Positions 1 to 7,405 of a stretch of DNA of 23,102 nucleotides are shown one piece after another. The first letter of the stretch is position 1. The number at the start of each line of letters is the position of its first letter. Made by a program: the position numbers and the translations under genes. The notes under the pieces were generated by a model. The model searched no databases, was not told the DNA's origin, and saw only the letters and a program-made list of their open reading frames with translations. This DNA is from a virus: positions 1 to 23,102 of the IMG/VR virus record IMGVR_UViG_3300011115_000785. One strand, given 5' to 3'.

Positions 1-312
1 AAATCTGGAATGAAATTAAAAGAAGGATATGAAATGTGGCAGATTGCTCCAAAATTTGATTGGAAAAATCTTTGTGAAAATTATGTTTCTGGACAAATAT
101 TTAAAGAAGGTGATATTGTAGAAAATTTAAATACTGGAATTACTGGCACAGTCATTCGTAGAGGAACTAATTATTTAATTTATGTAACTGAAAATGATAT
201 TATGTTTAAATCTTGGATTAAAGATTTGAATGAATATACCGAAGTTAAAATGGAAAGAAATTTAAACAATTCAAATATTCATAGATTCATAAATAAATAT
301 AAGATAAAATAG
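1..312 (+). CDS. Hypothetical phage protein, C-terminal part (runs off the left edge)
   Basis: The reading frame is open back to base 1, so the ATG at base 10 is probably internal and the gene starts outside the window. About 103 residues are visible. They contain a compact segment (around residues 33-75 counted from the ATG) of the form GDIVENLNTG...VIRRGTNYL...MFKSWIKD, which looks like a small beta-rich, SH3/KOW-like fold, followed by a basic tail. I do not recognise a named family. Segments with this MFKSWIKD-type ending occur in hypothetical proteins of T4-like cyanophages as far as I recall, but I cannot confirm that here. It lies 14 bases upstream of the next gene on the same strand, so the two are probably co-transcribed with the virion-type genes that follow. 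Confidence 0.7.
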   Translation, partial: KSGMKLKEGYEMWQIAPKFDWKNLCENYVSGQIFKEGDIVENLNTGITGTVIRRGTNYLIYVTENDIMFKSWIKDLNEYTEVKMERNLNNSNIHRFINKYKIK

Positions 313-326
313 AATTCAAGGATATC

Positions 327-1793
327 ATGTATCAGAGTACTGGAATCTCCCTTTATGATATGGGAATGGTTTATAAAGAGATGATTGCTGAATCAGCAGT
401 TCCTGGTAAACCTGCAGAAAGACTTGGTGCAGTAACTGCTATTCCTACTGATGAAAGAGAAGCAGCAAAGCAAAGAACTCTTGAAAAGGCAGCAGCATTA
501 CGCAAGAAACGTGAAATGGGGGAAGCAAACGATGGTAATCTCGCAAATAATTATCCACCATTTGATAAAGTAACCAGAGGAGATGTAATTGCTGGTGCTA
601 CAGGTAAAGATCAAATGGGAGGCAAAAAGAAGAAGGGGAAGAAAATAAAAGAAGGTTTCTCAAACTGGAGAAATGATCTTCGTGAGGTAATTGATGGTGA
701 TTCAAAAGAATCAAATATTGAAATAATTACCGGACTTCCTCCAGGTAAAAAAAATAAAATTATTCCAAATCCTCCATTTGGAAGTCCTATGAAAGAAGCA
801 GTTGAGGGAATGGGGGGAGAGTTAATGGAAATGGTTGAAATTGATGATGAAAATCTTTATCTTAATGAATCTATTGATATTGCTTCGGAATATTTTTATG
901 AGCAAGGATTGAATGAATATGGTCTTGATATTTTGATAGAAGATATGGGTCTTGAAAATTTTGTTGATTTTGTATTTGAAATTTCTGAAGATTATAATTT
1001 ATTTGAAGCAAGAACTTTGATTGGAAAGAAAAAAAATCCACAAAAACTTCCAAAAGGAACTCAACCTACAACAGCAACTAAGCGCCAGGTTGCAACTCAG
1101 GGCACAACTAGAAGACTATCATCATTTAACCCATCATCTTCAGTTAAAAAGAAAACATCAGCAATTAAAACTGCTGTTGAAAAACAACCAGAAACTAATA
1201 CTCAAAAAAAATCTTCACCAATAAAAGATGCAATTGCTAGAGGTATTTTTGGTGCTGTAAGAGCATATCAAGCTGGTGTGCAACGTCATAACACTGCGAT
1301 GGGACTTGCTAAAGAAACTGGTAAAACCATTAGAAAGGCAGCGAATGTTGCTGGAGAAGCTGGAAGAAGAGCTAATAGTCATTTAAAAACTCATGGTTTA
1401 AAGGTTGCTAAAGAAGAAATAAATTATTCTAAATTGGAATTTGAAAATACTTTTAAATCTTTAAAAAAATATAGAGACTATTTTAAAGAGACTGCGACAA
1501 CAACACAAACACCACCAATTGATCCAAAACAAACACAACAACTTGCAAATCTACAAAAAATTCAAGCACAAAAATTAGCTCTTCAAAAACAAGGAAAACT
1601 TCCAATGAATGCTTCTTATCAACCAGAAGGTGAGCAGATTTTTGAAGTAGAACGACAGGATAATATCGAAATGAAATCTAAATTAATACAAGCAATGAAC
1701 ACTCCTGCGTTTGAAAAAGGGTGGAAGAATTCTCCCAGTAATCCTAATAGTCCTAACTATGATCCTAAAAAAGTTATGCATCCTAAAAAATAG
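327..1793 (+). CDS. Hypothetical phage protein, possibly virion-associated
   Basis: This is a 488-residue protein of low-complexity, strongly charged composition. The start is supported by AAGGA at 317-321, five bases before the ATG. It has an acidic-basic N-terminal helix-rich part (residues 40-65), a Lys-rich stretch near residue 100, the motif FSNWRNDLREVID near residue 110, an acidic region (about 165-230), and a Thr/Ser/Lys/Gln-rich C-terminal half without obvious catalytic residues. Proteins with an 'F/YSNWR.DL' motif recur in T4-like cyanophage structural modules from memory, which suggests a virion or head-assembly role, but that is inference. No signal peptide or membrane segment is visible. 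It is followed by a 50-base gap with a late-promoter-like motif, so transcription of the next small genes may be renewed there. Confidence 0.75.
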   Translation: MYQSTGISLYDMGMVYKEMIAESAVPGKPAERLGAVTAIPTDEREAAKQRTLEKAAALRKKREMGEANDGNLANNYPPFDKVTRGDVIAGATGKDQMGGKKKKGKKIKEGFSNWRNDLREVIDGDSKESNIEIITGLPPGKKNKIIPNPPFGSPMKEAVEGMGGELMEMVEIDDENLYLNESIDIASEYFYEQGLNEYGLDILIEDMGLENFVDFVFEISEDYNLFEARTLIGKKKNPQKLPKGTQPTTATKRQVATQGTTRRLSSFNPSSSVKKKTSAIKTAVEKQPETNTQKKSSPIKDAIARGIFGAVRAYQAGVQRHNTAMGLAKETGKTIRKAANVAGEAGRRANSHLKTHGLKVAKEEINYSKLEFENTFKSLKKYRDYFKETATTTQTPPIDPKQTQQLANLQKIQAQKLALQKQGKLPMNASYQPEGEQIFEVERQDNIEMKSKLIQAMNTPAFEKGWKNSPSNPNSPNYDPKKVMHPKK

Positions 1794-1811
1794 TTAAAAT
1801 TAGGTAAAATC

Positions 1812-1819
1812 TCTAAATA
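1812..1819 (+). promoter_or_regulatory. Late-promoter-like motif (TCTAAATA)
   Basis: TCTAAATA lies 25 bases upstream of the small gene starting at 1845. It resembles the T4-like late promoter core TATAAATA with a relaxed second base. In an AT-rich genome such an 8-mer can occur by chance, so the position upstream of a gene is the main support. Confidence 0.35.
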
Positions 1820-1844
1820 GAATTGTTGTAATAGAATTTTTAAA

Positions 1845-2018
1845 ATGGCAAACGTAGTAAATTTAATCAAACCAATTTTGTTTCAGTTTCTCAATTCTTG
1901 TCAGGTAAAGAAACTGGTTGTAGATTTGATTGACCGTTATGTAAAGACAACCGACAATGACATTGATGATGTAATTGCCTCTACCGTAAGAGTTGCTCTT
2001 CTGAAGAACTGTAAGTGA
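1845..2018 (+). CDS. Small conserved-looking phage protein (57 aa), unknown function
   Basis: The frame starts ATGGCAAACGTAG and encodes 57 residues beginning MANVVNLIKPILFQFLNSC and ending ALLKNCK. It is mostly helical, with two alternating hydrophobic/charged helices and two cysteines. No catalytic motif is visible. The codon pattern resembles its neighbours and its stop overlaps the next start (GTGA at 2015-2018), an arrangement expected for translational coupling and hard to explain by chance. I have a memory of short cyanophage proteins with this N-terminus, but I give no function. A late-promoter-like motif lies just upstream. There is no clear Shine-Dalgarno sequence; the leader is A/T-rich. 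Confidence 0.65.
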   Translation: MANVVNLIKPILFQFLNSCQVKKLVVDLIDRYVKTTDNDIDDVIASTVRVALLKNCK

Positions 2019-2167
2019 TTACTTGCTTTCTCACAAATTGGGGATTCACAGTTGCCTTTGGACTGTTATTCTCCCTATCAGAATATCTTGGACAAAATAA
2101 AAACATAAAATCAAATAGTGTTTATCAAGTTGTTAGAAATGTCTTGATGATTATTGCAAAAAAATAA
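2015..2167 (+). CDS. Small single-span membrane protein (50 aa), unknown function
   Basis: A GTG start overlaps the stop of the preceding small gene (GTGA). The 50-residue product has one hydrophobic segment (residues 4-22, TCFLTNWGFTVAFGLLFSL) followed by a polar and then mildly hydrophobic C-terminal tail ending in two lysines. The size and single membrane span are compatible with a small holin-like or inner-membrane protein, but nothing in the sequence proves this. Its stop codon lies inside the left arm of the following intrinsic terminator, so it is the last gene of its transcript. The coupled start, membrane segment and terminator together make it likely to be real although very short. 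Confidence 0.6.
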   Translation: MITCFLTNWGFTVAFGLLFSLSEYLGQNKNIKSNSVYQVVRNVLMIIAKK

Positions 2168-2195
2168 AGGGAGACTCTTTGGACTCCCTTTTTTT
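2166..2195 (+). terminator. Rho-independent terminator
   Basis: The arms AAAGGGAG (2166-2173) and CTCCCTTT (2184-2191) form an 8-bp stem with a 10-base loop, and the T run continues to 2195. It overlaps the stop of the 50-residue membrane protein and closes the upstream transcript. Confidence 0.9.
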
Positions 2196-2200
2196 AATTT

Positions 2201-2208
2201 CATAAATA
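2201..2208 (+). promoter_or_regulatory. Late-promoter-like motif (CATAAATA)
   Basis: CATAAATA sits between an intrinsic terminator and the gene starting at 2242, leaving a leader of about 28 bases that includes the ribosome site AGGA at 2230-2233. Position after a terminator and before a probable virion gene fits a T4-like late promoter. Confidence 0.6.
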
Positions 2209-2241
2209 TTCTTAGGATAACCAAGTTATAGGAAAAAAAGA

Positions 2242-2985
2242 ATGGCACTCTGGGGAATTTCAACCACAACGGAAACAGTTACAAACAATTTTGCTATTCC
2301 CAAATTTTTAAGTGATGTTGATAAGACAAGATTTCGTCACAATGGATTTGCTAGTAGTGAGGGATGGATTTATAGGCATTATGGTGATAATAAATTTTCT
2401 GGTCTTTCTACCAGTTATTATGATGAAGTTTTAGTTCCAGTATTCCCTTTGAGTGGTGCAGAAGCAGGTGACAATAAAACCGGATTGGGCGCTGCAACTC
2501 CAGTTGCTGTATTCTTTAAAGACGTGAATAATGGATCACCAATCAGTGTTGCGGGTGGATCAACAAGTTTCATCTCAACTGCAACAAGTGGTCAAGTTCA
2601 TCTTGTTTATAATGAACTTGTTTACTGTGGTGCTGGTGCAACATTAAGAGTCGATCAAGTTAATATATCTGGAGCAGTTGTTGCAAGTGTTGTTGCAACT
2701 GCAGCATCCACTGGTGTTTCACTTCCAAAGTATGGACATTTTGATGGGCAAATTACCAATAGAATTGCTTTTACATTCACTTCTCCTGGTGTGAGTGGAA
2801 TCAATTCTTCATTAGTTGTTAATTATGGTACTGCAGTTGTTGGCACAATTACTGATTTTAGTGGAACTAATGCAACTAAGGTAATTTCTGGTCAAGCAGC
2901 AATTCGATTTAATGTTGGTGGTGCAGGAACTATTGGCAATACATCTGCTGGACTTGGAGTTACTCATCTAACTGTTAAAGCATAA
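2242..2985 (+). CDS. Probable virion structural protein (beta-rich, 247 aa)
   Basis: The product begins MALWGISTTTETVTNNFAIP. From about residue 80 it is a Gly/Ala/Ser/Thr/Val-rich sequence with alternating hydrophobic residues, as in beta-sandwich decoration or fibre proteins. No enzyme motif, signal peptide or membrane segment is seen. Small cyanophage virion proteins starting 'MALWG' are familiar to me, which supports a head or tail decoration role, but the family is not identified. The start is supported by AGGA at 2230-2233, eight bases upstream. A late-promoter-like CATAAATA and an upstream terminator make it the first gene of a late transcript. Codon choice is richer in GGT/GCA than its neighbours, as expected for a highly expressed structural gene. 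Confidence 0.75.
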   Translation: MALWGISTTTETVTNNFAIPKFLSDVDKTRFRHNGFASSEGWIYRHYGDNKFSGLSTSYYDEVLVPVFPLSGAEAGDNKTGLGAATPVAVFFKDVNNGSPISVAGGSTSFISTATSGQVHLVYNELVYCGAGATLRVDQVNISGAVVASVVATAASTGVSLPKYGHFDGQITNRIAFTFTSPGVSGINSSLVVNYGTAVVGTITDFSGTNATKVISGQAAIRFNVGGAGTIGNTSAGLGVTHLTVKA

Positions 2986-2989
2986 TTGA

Positions 2990-3370
2990 ATGATATTTAC
3001 TGAATTGAATGATGAAAATTATATGATGTTTGCTATACAAAATTATAGCAATCCTCAGTCATCTACTAAAGATGACTTTCTTGATGATATGAAACGTTTT
3101 AAATATATTAAACGTCTCCTGAGAAGATATAAAAAAACCGGAAACTTGAAATATAGTTTGGTTATAAATCATTTTATTATTTTGTATAATATATTTCAAG
3201 ACGCTGCAACTCCACTTCTTTTCTATAAAATAGACAAGGATTTGTGGCCAGCAATGAAAAGTTTTATTTTATTCTTGAATAAACTTCCAGAATATCCAAA
3301 GTGTTATATTCACAATATACAAATTGATGAATTATGTTACACCTCTTTAAAGGTAAATTACGATGAATGA
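2990..3370 (+). CDS. Hypothetical phage protein (DUF7207-like)
   Basis: This is a 126-residue, mainly helical protein. It carries NYSNPQSSTKDDFLDDMKRFKYIKRLLRRYKKTG followed by LVINHFIILYNIF, then LWPAMKSFILFLNKLP (the first of these is split here as a core basic helix, FKYIKRLLRRY, residues 36-46). I associate this helix pattern with a T4-like and cyanophage family of unknown function (DUF7207), from memory only. The ATG lies four bases after the preceding stop and has no good Shine-Dalgarno sequence, so translation is probably coupled to the upstream gene. The last eight bases overlap the next gene. No catalytic residues can be pointed out. Confidence 0.75.
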   Translation: MIFTELNDENYMMFAIQNYSNPQSSTKDDFLDDMKRFKYIKRLLRRYKKTGNLKYSLVINHFIILYNIFQDAATPLLFYKIDKDLWPAMKSFILFLNKLPEYPKCYIHNIQIDELCYTSLKVNYDE

Positions 3371-3587
3371 GAATAAATTTAATAGGATTATTAATTTTAT
3401 TCGTGAAGAAATGGTTGCCAATGCCCCAGGAACTGGTGGAGGTGGTGGAAGTCAGACTGATCCTACCGGAAAAAATGGATTGGTTGGATTTGATCCTATA
3501 AATGGAAAAAACAAATTTGCAACTGGGGGAAGAGGATCTCGCAAACATTGGTTAAAATTTTTAAAAACTAAAAGTAAACCAAATTAA
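3363..3587 (+). CDS. Small hypothetical phage protein (74 aa)
   Basis: The 74-residue product has an N-terminal amphipathic helix (residues 1-20, NENKFNRIINFIREEMVAN), a poly-Gly linker around residues 24-30, and a basic C-terminus (GSRKHWLKFLKTKSK). That design, helix plus flexible linker plus cationic tail, suggests a protein that bridges or packs against something, such as a virion or DNA-associated peptide, but no family is recognised. The ATG overlaps the end of the previous gene by eight bases. A minus-strand frame covers the same bases but has no supporting start signal, so I favour this strand. Confidence 0.6.
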   Translation: MNENKFNRIINFIREEMVANAPGTGGGGGSQTDPTGKNGLVGFDPINGKNKFATGGRGSRKHWLKFLKTKSKPN

Positions 3588-3593
3588 AAAAAA

Positions 3594-4010
3594 ATGTCAG
3601 AAGAAATTGTAAAGGTTGCTGTATTGGAACAAAAGTTTGCTGATTTTGCAAGCATCGTCAATAAATTAGACGATGCGATTCAGAAGATGAGTGAAGTTAA
3701 TACTAATGTGATTAAAATGCTTGCAGTTCACGATGAAAGAATTGAATATGGGCAAAGAAATGATGACTTAATTATCAAAATGCTTGATGATTTTAAGGAA
3801 GAAAATAAAAAAGAGCATAAAAAAACATCAGATAGAATTGATAATTTGGAAGGGCAAGTTAGTGAAATCTCAAAAATTAAATGGATGACTGTTGGCACCG
3901 GAGCAGTTCTGACCGTATTAGTAGCACTTTTCGCAAGTTTGGCATCTGGATGGTTTACTCCAAGTGGAATGGAAGATCATCGTCGTATAGAACAGAGTCG
4001 TTTCAAATAA
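3594..4010 (+). CDS. Coiled-coil membrane protein, haemolysin XhlA-like
   Basis: The 138-residue protein has a long coiled coil (about residues 8-95, heptad-like with many Glu/Lys/Asp) followed by one strongly hydrophobic segment (residues 97-120, ending LFASLASGWF) and a short polar tail. This layout, helical coiled coil then a C-terminal membrane anchor, is that of XhlA-type proteins which accompany phage holins or endolysins. A lysis-related or membrane-tethering role is therefore possible but inferred from architecture only. It begins seven bases after the preceding stop, in an A-rich leader without a clear Shine-Dalgarno sequence. It ends just upstream of a sigma70-type promoter, so it closes the first gene block. 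Confidence 0.65.
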   Translation: MSEEIVKVAVLEQKFADFASIVNKLDDAIQKMSEVNTNVIKMLAVHDERIEYGQRNDDLIIKMLDDFKEENKKEHKKTSDRIDNLEGQVSEISKIKWMTVGTGAVLTVLVALFASLASGWFTPSGMEDHRRIEQSRFK

Positions 4011-4018
4011 ATTAAATC

Positions 4019-4046
4019 TTGACAAAACTGGATAATCTGTTATACT
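4019..4046 (+). promoter_or_regulatory. Sigma70-type (early) promoter upstream of primase
   Basis: TTGACA (4019-4024) and TATACT (4041-4046) are separated by 16 bases. Transcription would begin near 4053, just before the AAAGG ribosome site at about 4056-4060 and the primase ATG at 4069. Confidence 0.75.
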
Positions 4047-4068
4047 AATATTACTGAAAGGTTTTATT

Positions 4069-5037
4069 ATGGATTTTGTTGATGTAAAATACATCAATTT
4101 GATATCTTCTCGCTTCCAAAAGTTTAAAAGAGTCAAAAATAATCTTTATAACTTTCGTTGTCCGATTTGTGGAGATTCTCAAAAAAACAAAAGTAAGGCA
4201 CGAGGGTATTTGTATCAGGTTAAAAATAATACAAACTTCAAGTGTCATAATTGTGGTATCAACATCTCTTTTAATAACTTTTTAAAACAAATTGATATAG
4301 AGATTCATAAACAATATTCTTTTGAGAAGTTTAAAGAAGGGCACACCGGTAAAAACTTTGCAGTTGAAGAACCTAAATTTGAATTCAAGACTCCTGAATT
4401 CAAATCAAAGATAGATTTACCAAGAGCATCTCAAAACCCAAGTGCGTCTGGATATTTACTTGGAAGGAAGTTAAACCCTGATAAATTTTATTATGCTGAA
4501 AAATTTAAGGAATGGACAAACTCAATCAAACCCACATTCCCAAATACCAAATACGAAGAACCCAGGATTATTATTCCTTTATTCTATCAAAATACTCTTG
4601 TTGGGTTTCAGGGAAGATCACTGGGTATTAATAAGATTAAATATATTACTGTAATGCTCCACGAAGATGCACCAAAAATTTATGGACTTGATGATGTTAA
4701 AAAAGACGAAACTGTTTACGTTACTGAAGGACCGTTTGATTCCACATTCCTTTCAAATGCGATTGCTCTGTGCGGAGCTGATGGTGATATTAGTAAGTGG
4801 GGGATTTGCGATCCTGTGTGGATCTATGATAATGAACCACGAAATTCTGAAATTCACTCAAGAATCTCAAAGTGTATTGATCGTGGAGAAAAAGTTGTAA
4901 TCTGGCCCAATAATATTCAGGAAAAAGATATTAATGATATGATTCTTTCTGGACACAATGTTAAGGAAATGATAGAATCAAATACATACGCTGGATTAGA
5001 GGCAAAACTTAAATTTACTACCTGGAAAAAAATATGA
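4069..5037 (+). CDS. 61: DNA primase, T4 gp61-like
   Basis: This 322-residue protein is close in length to T4 gp61 (about 340). It makes RNA primers for lagging-strand synthesis together with a gp41-type helicase. A zinc-binding N-terminus has Cys31-x2-Cys34 and Cys59-x2-Cys62. A TOPRIM-type catalytic region follows: VYVTEGPFDS with Glu220, then WIYDNEPR with Asp254, then KDINDMI near the C-terminus. A sigma70-like promoter and the AAAGG ribosome site support the start. The stop overlaps the nrdA start by four bases (ATGA), so primer and dNTP synthesis are coupled in one transcript. Nothing is missing in the motifs. The main uncertainty is only whether it acts alone or needs a host or phage helicase partner outside the window. 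Confidence 0.9.
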   Translation: MDFVDVKYINLISSRFQKFKRVKNNLYNFRCPICGDSQKNKSKARGYLYQVKNNTNFKCHNCGINISFNNFLKQIDIEIHKQYSFEKFKEGHTGKNFAVEEPKFEFKTPEFKSKIDLPRASQNPSASGYLLGRKLNPDKFYYAEKFKEWTNSIKPTFPNTKYEEPRIIIPLFYQNTLVGFQGRSLGINKIKYITVMLHEDAPKIYGLDDVKKDETVYVTEGPFDSTFLSNAIALCGADGDISKWGICDPVWIYDNEPRNSEIHSRISKCIDRGEKVVIWPNNIQEKDINDMILSGHNVKEMIESNTYAGLEAKLKFTTWKKI

Positions 5038-6671
5038 GTAACGGTCTTAAGGTTAAAAAAAGAAGTGGTCACGTTGAACAAATAGATCTTGATAAGATGC
5101 ATGTGATGGTTGATGAGGCATGTAAGGGTCTTGCAGGGGTTTCTGCATCACAAGTTGAGATACAGTCTGGAATTCAGTTTTATGATGGCATTACAACTTC
5201 AGAAATTCAGGAGATTCTGATTCGTTCTGCATCAGATTTGATTGATTTGGAACATCCCAACTATCAATTTGTTGCTGCTCGTCTGCTTCTCTTTGCAATT
5301 CGTAAGCAACTTTATGGAAAGATGCAGGAACTTCCACACTTGAATCAACATATTATGGACTGCGTTTCCGCAGAAGTTTATGATTCTGATGTTTACAATA
5401 AATATTCCAAGGAAGAGATTGATACTGTAAATTCCTTTATTCGTCATGATCGTGATTATCTGTTTACCTACGCAGGATTGCGTCAGGTAGTTGATAAGTA
5501 TCTTGTACAGGATCGCAGTAGTGGTGGAGTATATGAGACTCCACAGTTTATGTACGTTATGATCGCACTCACAATATTTGCGGAATATCCCAAAGAAACC
5601 AGACTTTCATACGTCAAGAGGTATTATGACGCAATCTCAAGACACCGAATCAACATTCCCACACCAATCATGGCAGGGGTCAGAACCCCCCTTCGTCAAT
5701 TTGCATCTTGTGTTTTGGTTGATGTTGATGACTCCCTCGATAGTATCTTTAGCAGTGATATGGCTATTGGCAGGTATGTCTCACAAAGGGCTGGTATCGG
5801 TATCAACGCAGGCAGAATTCGTGGCATCAACAGTAAAATCCGAGGTGGAGAAGTTCAGCATACAGGTGTTATCCCATTCCTCAAAAAGTTTGAGTCAACT
5901 GTTAGGTGTTGTACACAAAACGGGATTCGTGGTGGAAGTGCTACTGTCCACTTTCCAATCTGGCACCAAGAAATAAATGATATATTAGTTCTCAAAAATA
6001 ACAAAGGAACCGAAGACAATCGTGTTCGTAAGTTAGATTATTCAATTCAGATTAGTAAAATATTTTATGAAAGATTTATTCAAGATGGTGAGATTACGCT
6101 TTTCTCCCCGCATGATGTACCTGGACTATATGATTCTTTCGGAACAATTGAGTTTGATTGTCTCTACCTTGGATACGAAAATAACCCTAATGTTTCAAAG
6201 AAAACAATAAAGGCACAGGAACTTATTCTCAATCTTCTCAAAGAAAGAGCAGAAACGGGTAGAATCTATATTATGAATATAGATCACTGTAATACTCATA
6301 GTTCTTTTATTGATAAGATTGAGATGAGTAACCTTTGTGTTGCTGGTGATACTCAAATTACAATTGAGTTTTATTATGGAAAAGATTATGTAAGAAAAAC
6401 AATTAGCATCAAAAACTTGGATGGTTATATTGATGATCCAAACTATAAAGATCTAAAAGTTCTTTCTTACAATATTGAATCCAATCAAGAAGAATGGAAA
6501 CCAATTACTGCTTTTGCTGAAACCTCTCCAAAAGCAAAGGTAATGAAAATTACTGATGAAGAAAGTGGTAAGAGTATTGTGGTTACACCAGAGCACAAAG
6601 TATTCACAAAAAATCGTGGATATGTAATGGCAAAAGACCTAACCGAAACAGATGAGTTGGTAATCATCTAA
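5034..6671 (+). CDS. nrdA: Ribonucleotide reductase class Ia large subunit, N-half fused to split-intein N-fragment
   Basis: Residues 1-434 are the N-extein of NrdA, which reduces ribonucleoside diphosphates with NrdB. An ATP-cone covers about residues 5-95, and RQFASCVLVDVDDSLDSI carries Cys226, matching redox Cys225 of E. coli. After EMSNL the chain enters an intein at Cys435 (CVAGDTQI, block A). Block B is TPEH with His521. The frame ends LVII, so the intein N-fragment is 111 residues long and ends with its own stop. The partner half starts at 7399. The two must meet and trans-splice to make a 765-residue enzyme, near the T4 length. The sequence closely resembles the NrdA-1 type of split intein described from marine metagenomes ('fractured genes'). 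The start overlaps the primase stop. Confidence 0.95.
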   Translation: MSNGLKVKKRSGHVEQIDLDKMHVMVDEACKGLAGVSASQVEIQSGIQFYDGITTSEIQEILIRSASDLIDLEHPNYQFVAARLLLFAIRKQLYGKMQELPHLNQHIMDCVSAEVYDSDVYNKYSKEEIDTVNSFIRHDRDYLFTYAGLRQVVDKYLVQDRSSGGVYETPQFMYVMIALTIFAEYPKETRLSYVKRYYDAISRHRINIPTPIMAGVRTPLRQFASCVLVDVDDSLDSIFSSDMAIGRYVSQRAGIGINAGRIRGINSKIRGGEVQHTGVIPFLKKFESTVRCCTQNGIRGGSATVHFPIWHQEINDILVLKNNKGTEDNRVRKLDYSIQISKIFYERFIQDGEITLFSPHDVPGLYDSFGTIEFDCLYLGYENNPNVSKKTIKAQELILNLLKERAETGRIYIMNIDHCNTHSSFIDKIEMSNLCVAGDTQITIEFYYGKDYVRKTISIKNLDGYIDDPNYKDLKVLSYNIESNQEEWKPITAFAETSPKAKVMKITDEESGKSIVVTPEHKVFTKNRGYVMAKDLTETDELVII

Positions 6672-6675
6672 TATG

Positions 6676-6729
6676 ATAGGAAGTATAATTTCTTTATTTT
6701 ATAAATAGTTATGAGATTACACTTCCTAT
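6676..6729 (+). promoter_or_regulatory. Hairpin with late promoter in its loop, controlling the endonuclease start
   Basis: Arms 6676-6692 and 6713-6729 pair over 17 positions with one A-C mismatch and one G-U pair (outer arm ATAGGAAGT with ACTTCCTAT). The loop holds TATAAATA at 6700-6707. A late transcript would begin near 6713, losing the left arm, whereas read-through transcripts from nrdA keep the whole hairpin, whose right arm ends one base before the endonuclease ATG. This is the layout known for T4 I-TevI, where early translation is blocked by a hairpin and late transcription bypasses it. Confidence 0.75.
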
Positions 6730-6730
6730 A

Positions 6731-7405
6731 ATGAAAACATATATTGTTTATAAAATTACTAATAAGAAAAATGGAAAGTTTTATGTGGGAAAAACTGAAT
6801 ACTCATTAGAACATCGTTGGAACCGTCATTTATCATCGGCAAGAAATGGGTCAAAATTTAGATTTCATTCTGCGATTAGAAAATATGGTGAAGATTGTTG
6901 GAACTTGTCTGTGATTGAAACATACCAAACTGAAGATGAAAATTTAATCAACCAAAAAGAAACACACTTTATCAAACTCTTTGAGAGTGATACTAAAAAA
7001 GGATATAATGCCACTTCAGGTGGAACTGGTGGATGGATGCTTCCCAGATGCTCGCAAGAGATTCAGGAAGAGTGGAGAAACAATATTTCTGTAAGAACTA
7101 CTGGTTCCAACAATCCAAACCATTCTGGATATACTGATGAGCAACTTATAGAGGTTGGAGTGAAGTTTTCTGAAAAATATGGATTTATTGGTGGAAGAAA
7201 AAGAATAGTTGAGTTTGCTCTTAACGAATTGAATATAAAGTTTCCAAAACATTTTTCTAAAAATAGATTTGGAGGAAACCATCAAAACTTTTATAAATGT
7301 ATTGAAGAGCAGACTGGATTGGTGTATAATTCATATTATAGAGACGAAACTCAAAGAACACTTGCTAAACAACTTTTAGAACAAAACAGGAGAAAAAAAT
7401 GCTAA
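6731..7405 (+). CDS. Free-standing GIY-YIG homing endonuclease between the nrdA halves
   Basis: The 224-residue protein starts with a complete GIY-YIG nuclease domain: YIVYKITNKKNGKFYVGKT (residues 4-22), Arg29/Arg32 in LEHRWNRHL, and the likely metal-binding Glu77 in NQKETHF. GYNATSGGTGG follows, and the C-terminal half is a presumed DNA-binding part with a helix-rich, Lys/Asn-rich sequence. It probably cuts an unfractured nrdA allele and so spreads the split-intein insertion, although the target is not shown by the sequence. It has no Shine-Dalgarno sequence of its own; a hairpin with an internal late promoter ends one base before the ATG. Its stop overlaps the start of the nrdA C-half (ATGCTAA). 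Fractured genes often carry Vsr-like endonucleases, so a GIY-YIG enzyme here is noteworthy. Confidence 0.88.
   Translation: MKTYIVYKITNKKNGKFYVGKTEYSLEHRWNRHLSSARNGSKFRFHSAIRKYGEDCWNLSVIETYQTEDENLINQKETHFIKLFESDTKKGYNATSGGTGGWMLPRCSQEIQEEWRNNISVRTTGSNNPNHSGYTDEQLIEVGVKFSEKYGFIGGRKRIVEFALNELNIKFPKHFSKNRFGGNHQNFYKCIEEQTGLVYNSYYRDETQRTLAKQLLEQNRRKKC

Noticed and set aside
3264-3548. Minus-strand frame of 94 codons opposite 3363-3587
   Set aside because: There is no ribosome site or promoter, and the plus-strand gene has an overlapping start with its neighbour; not supported.
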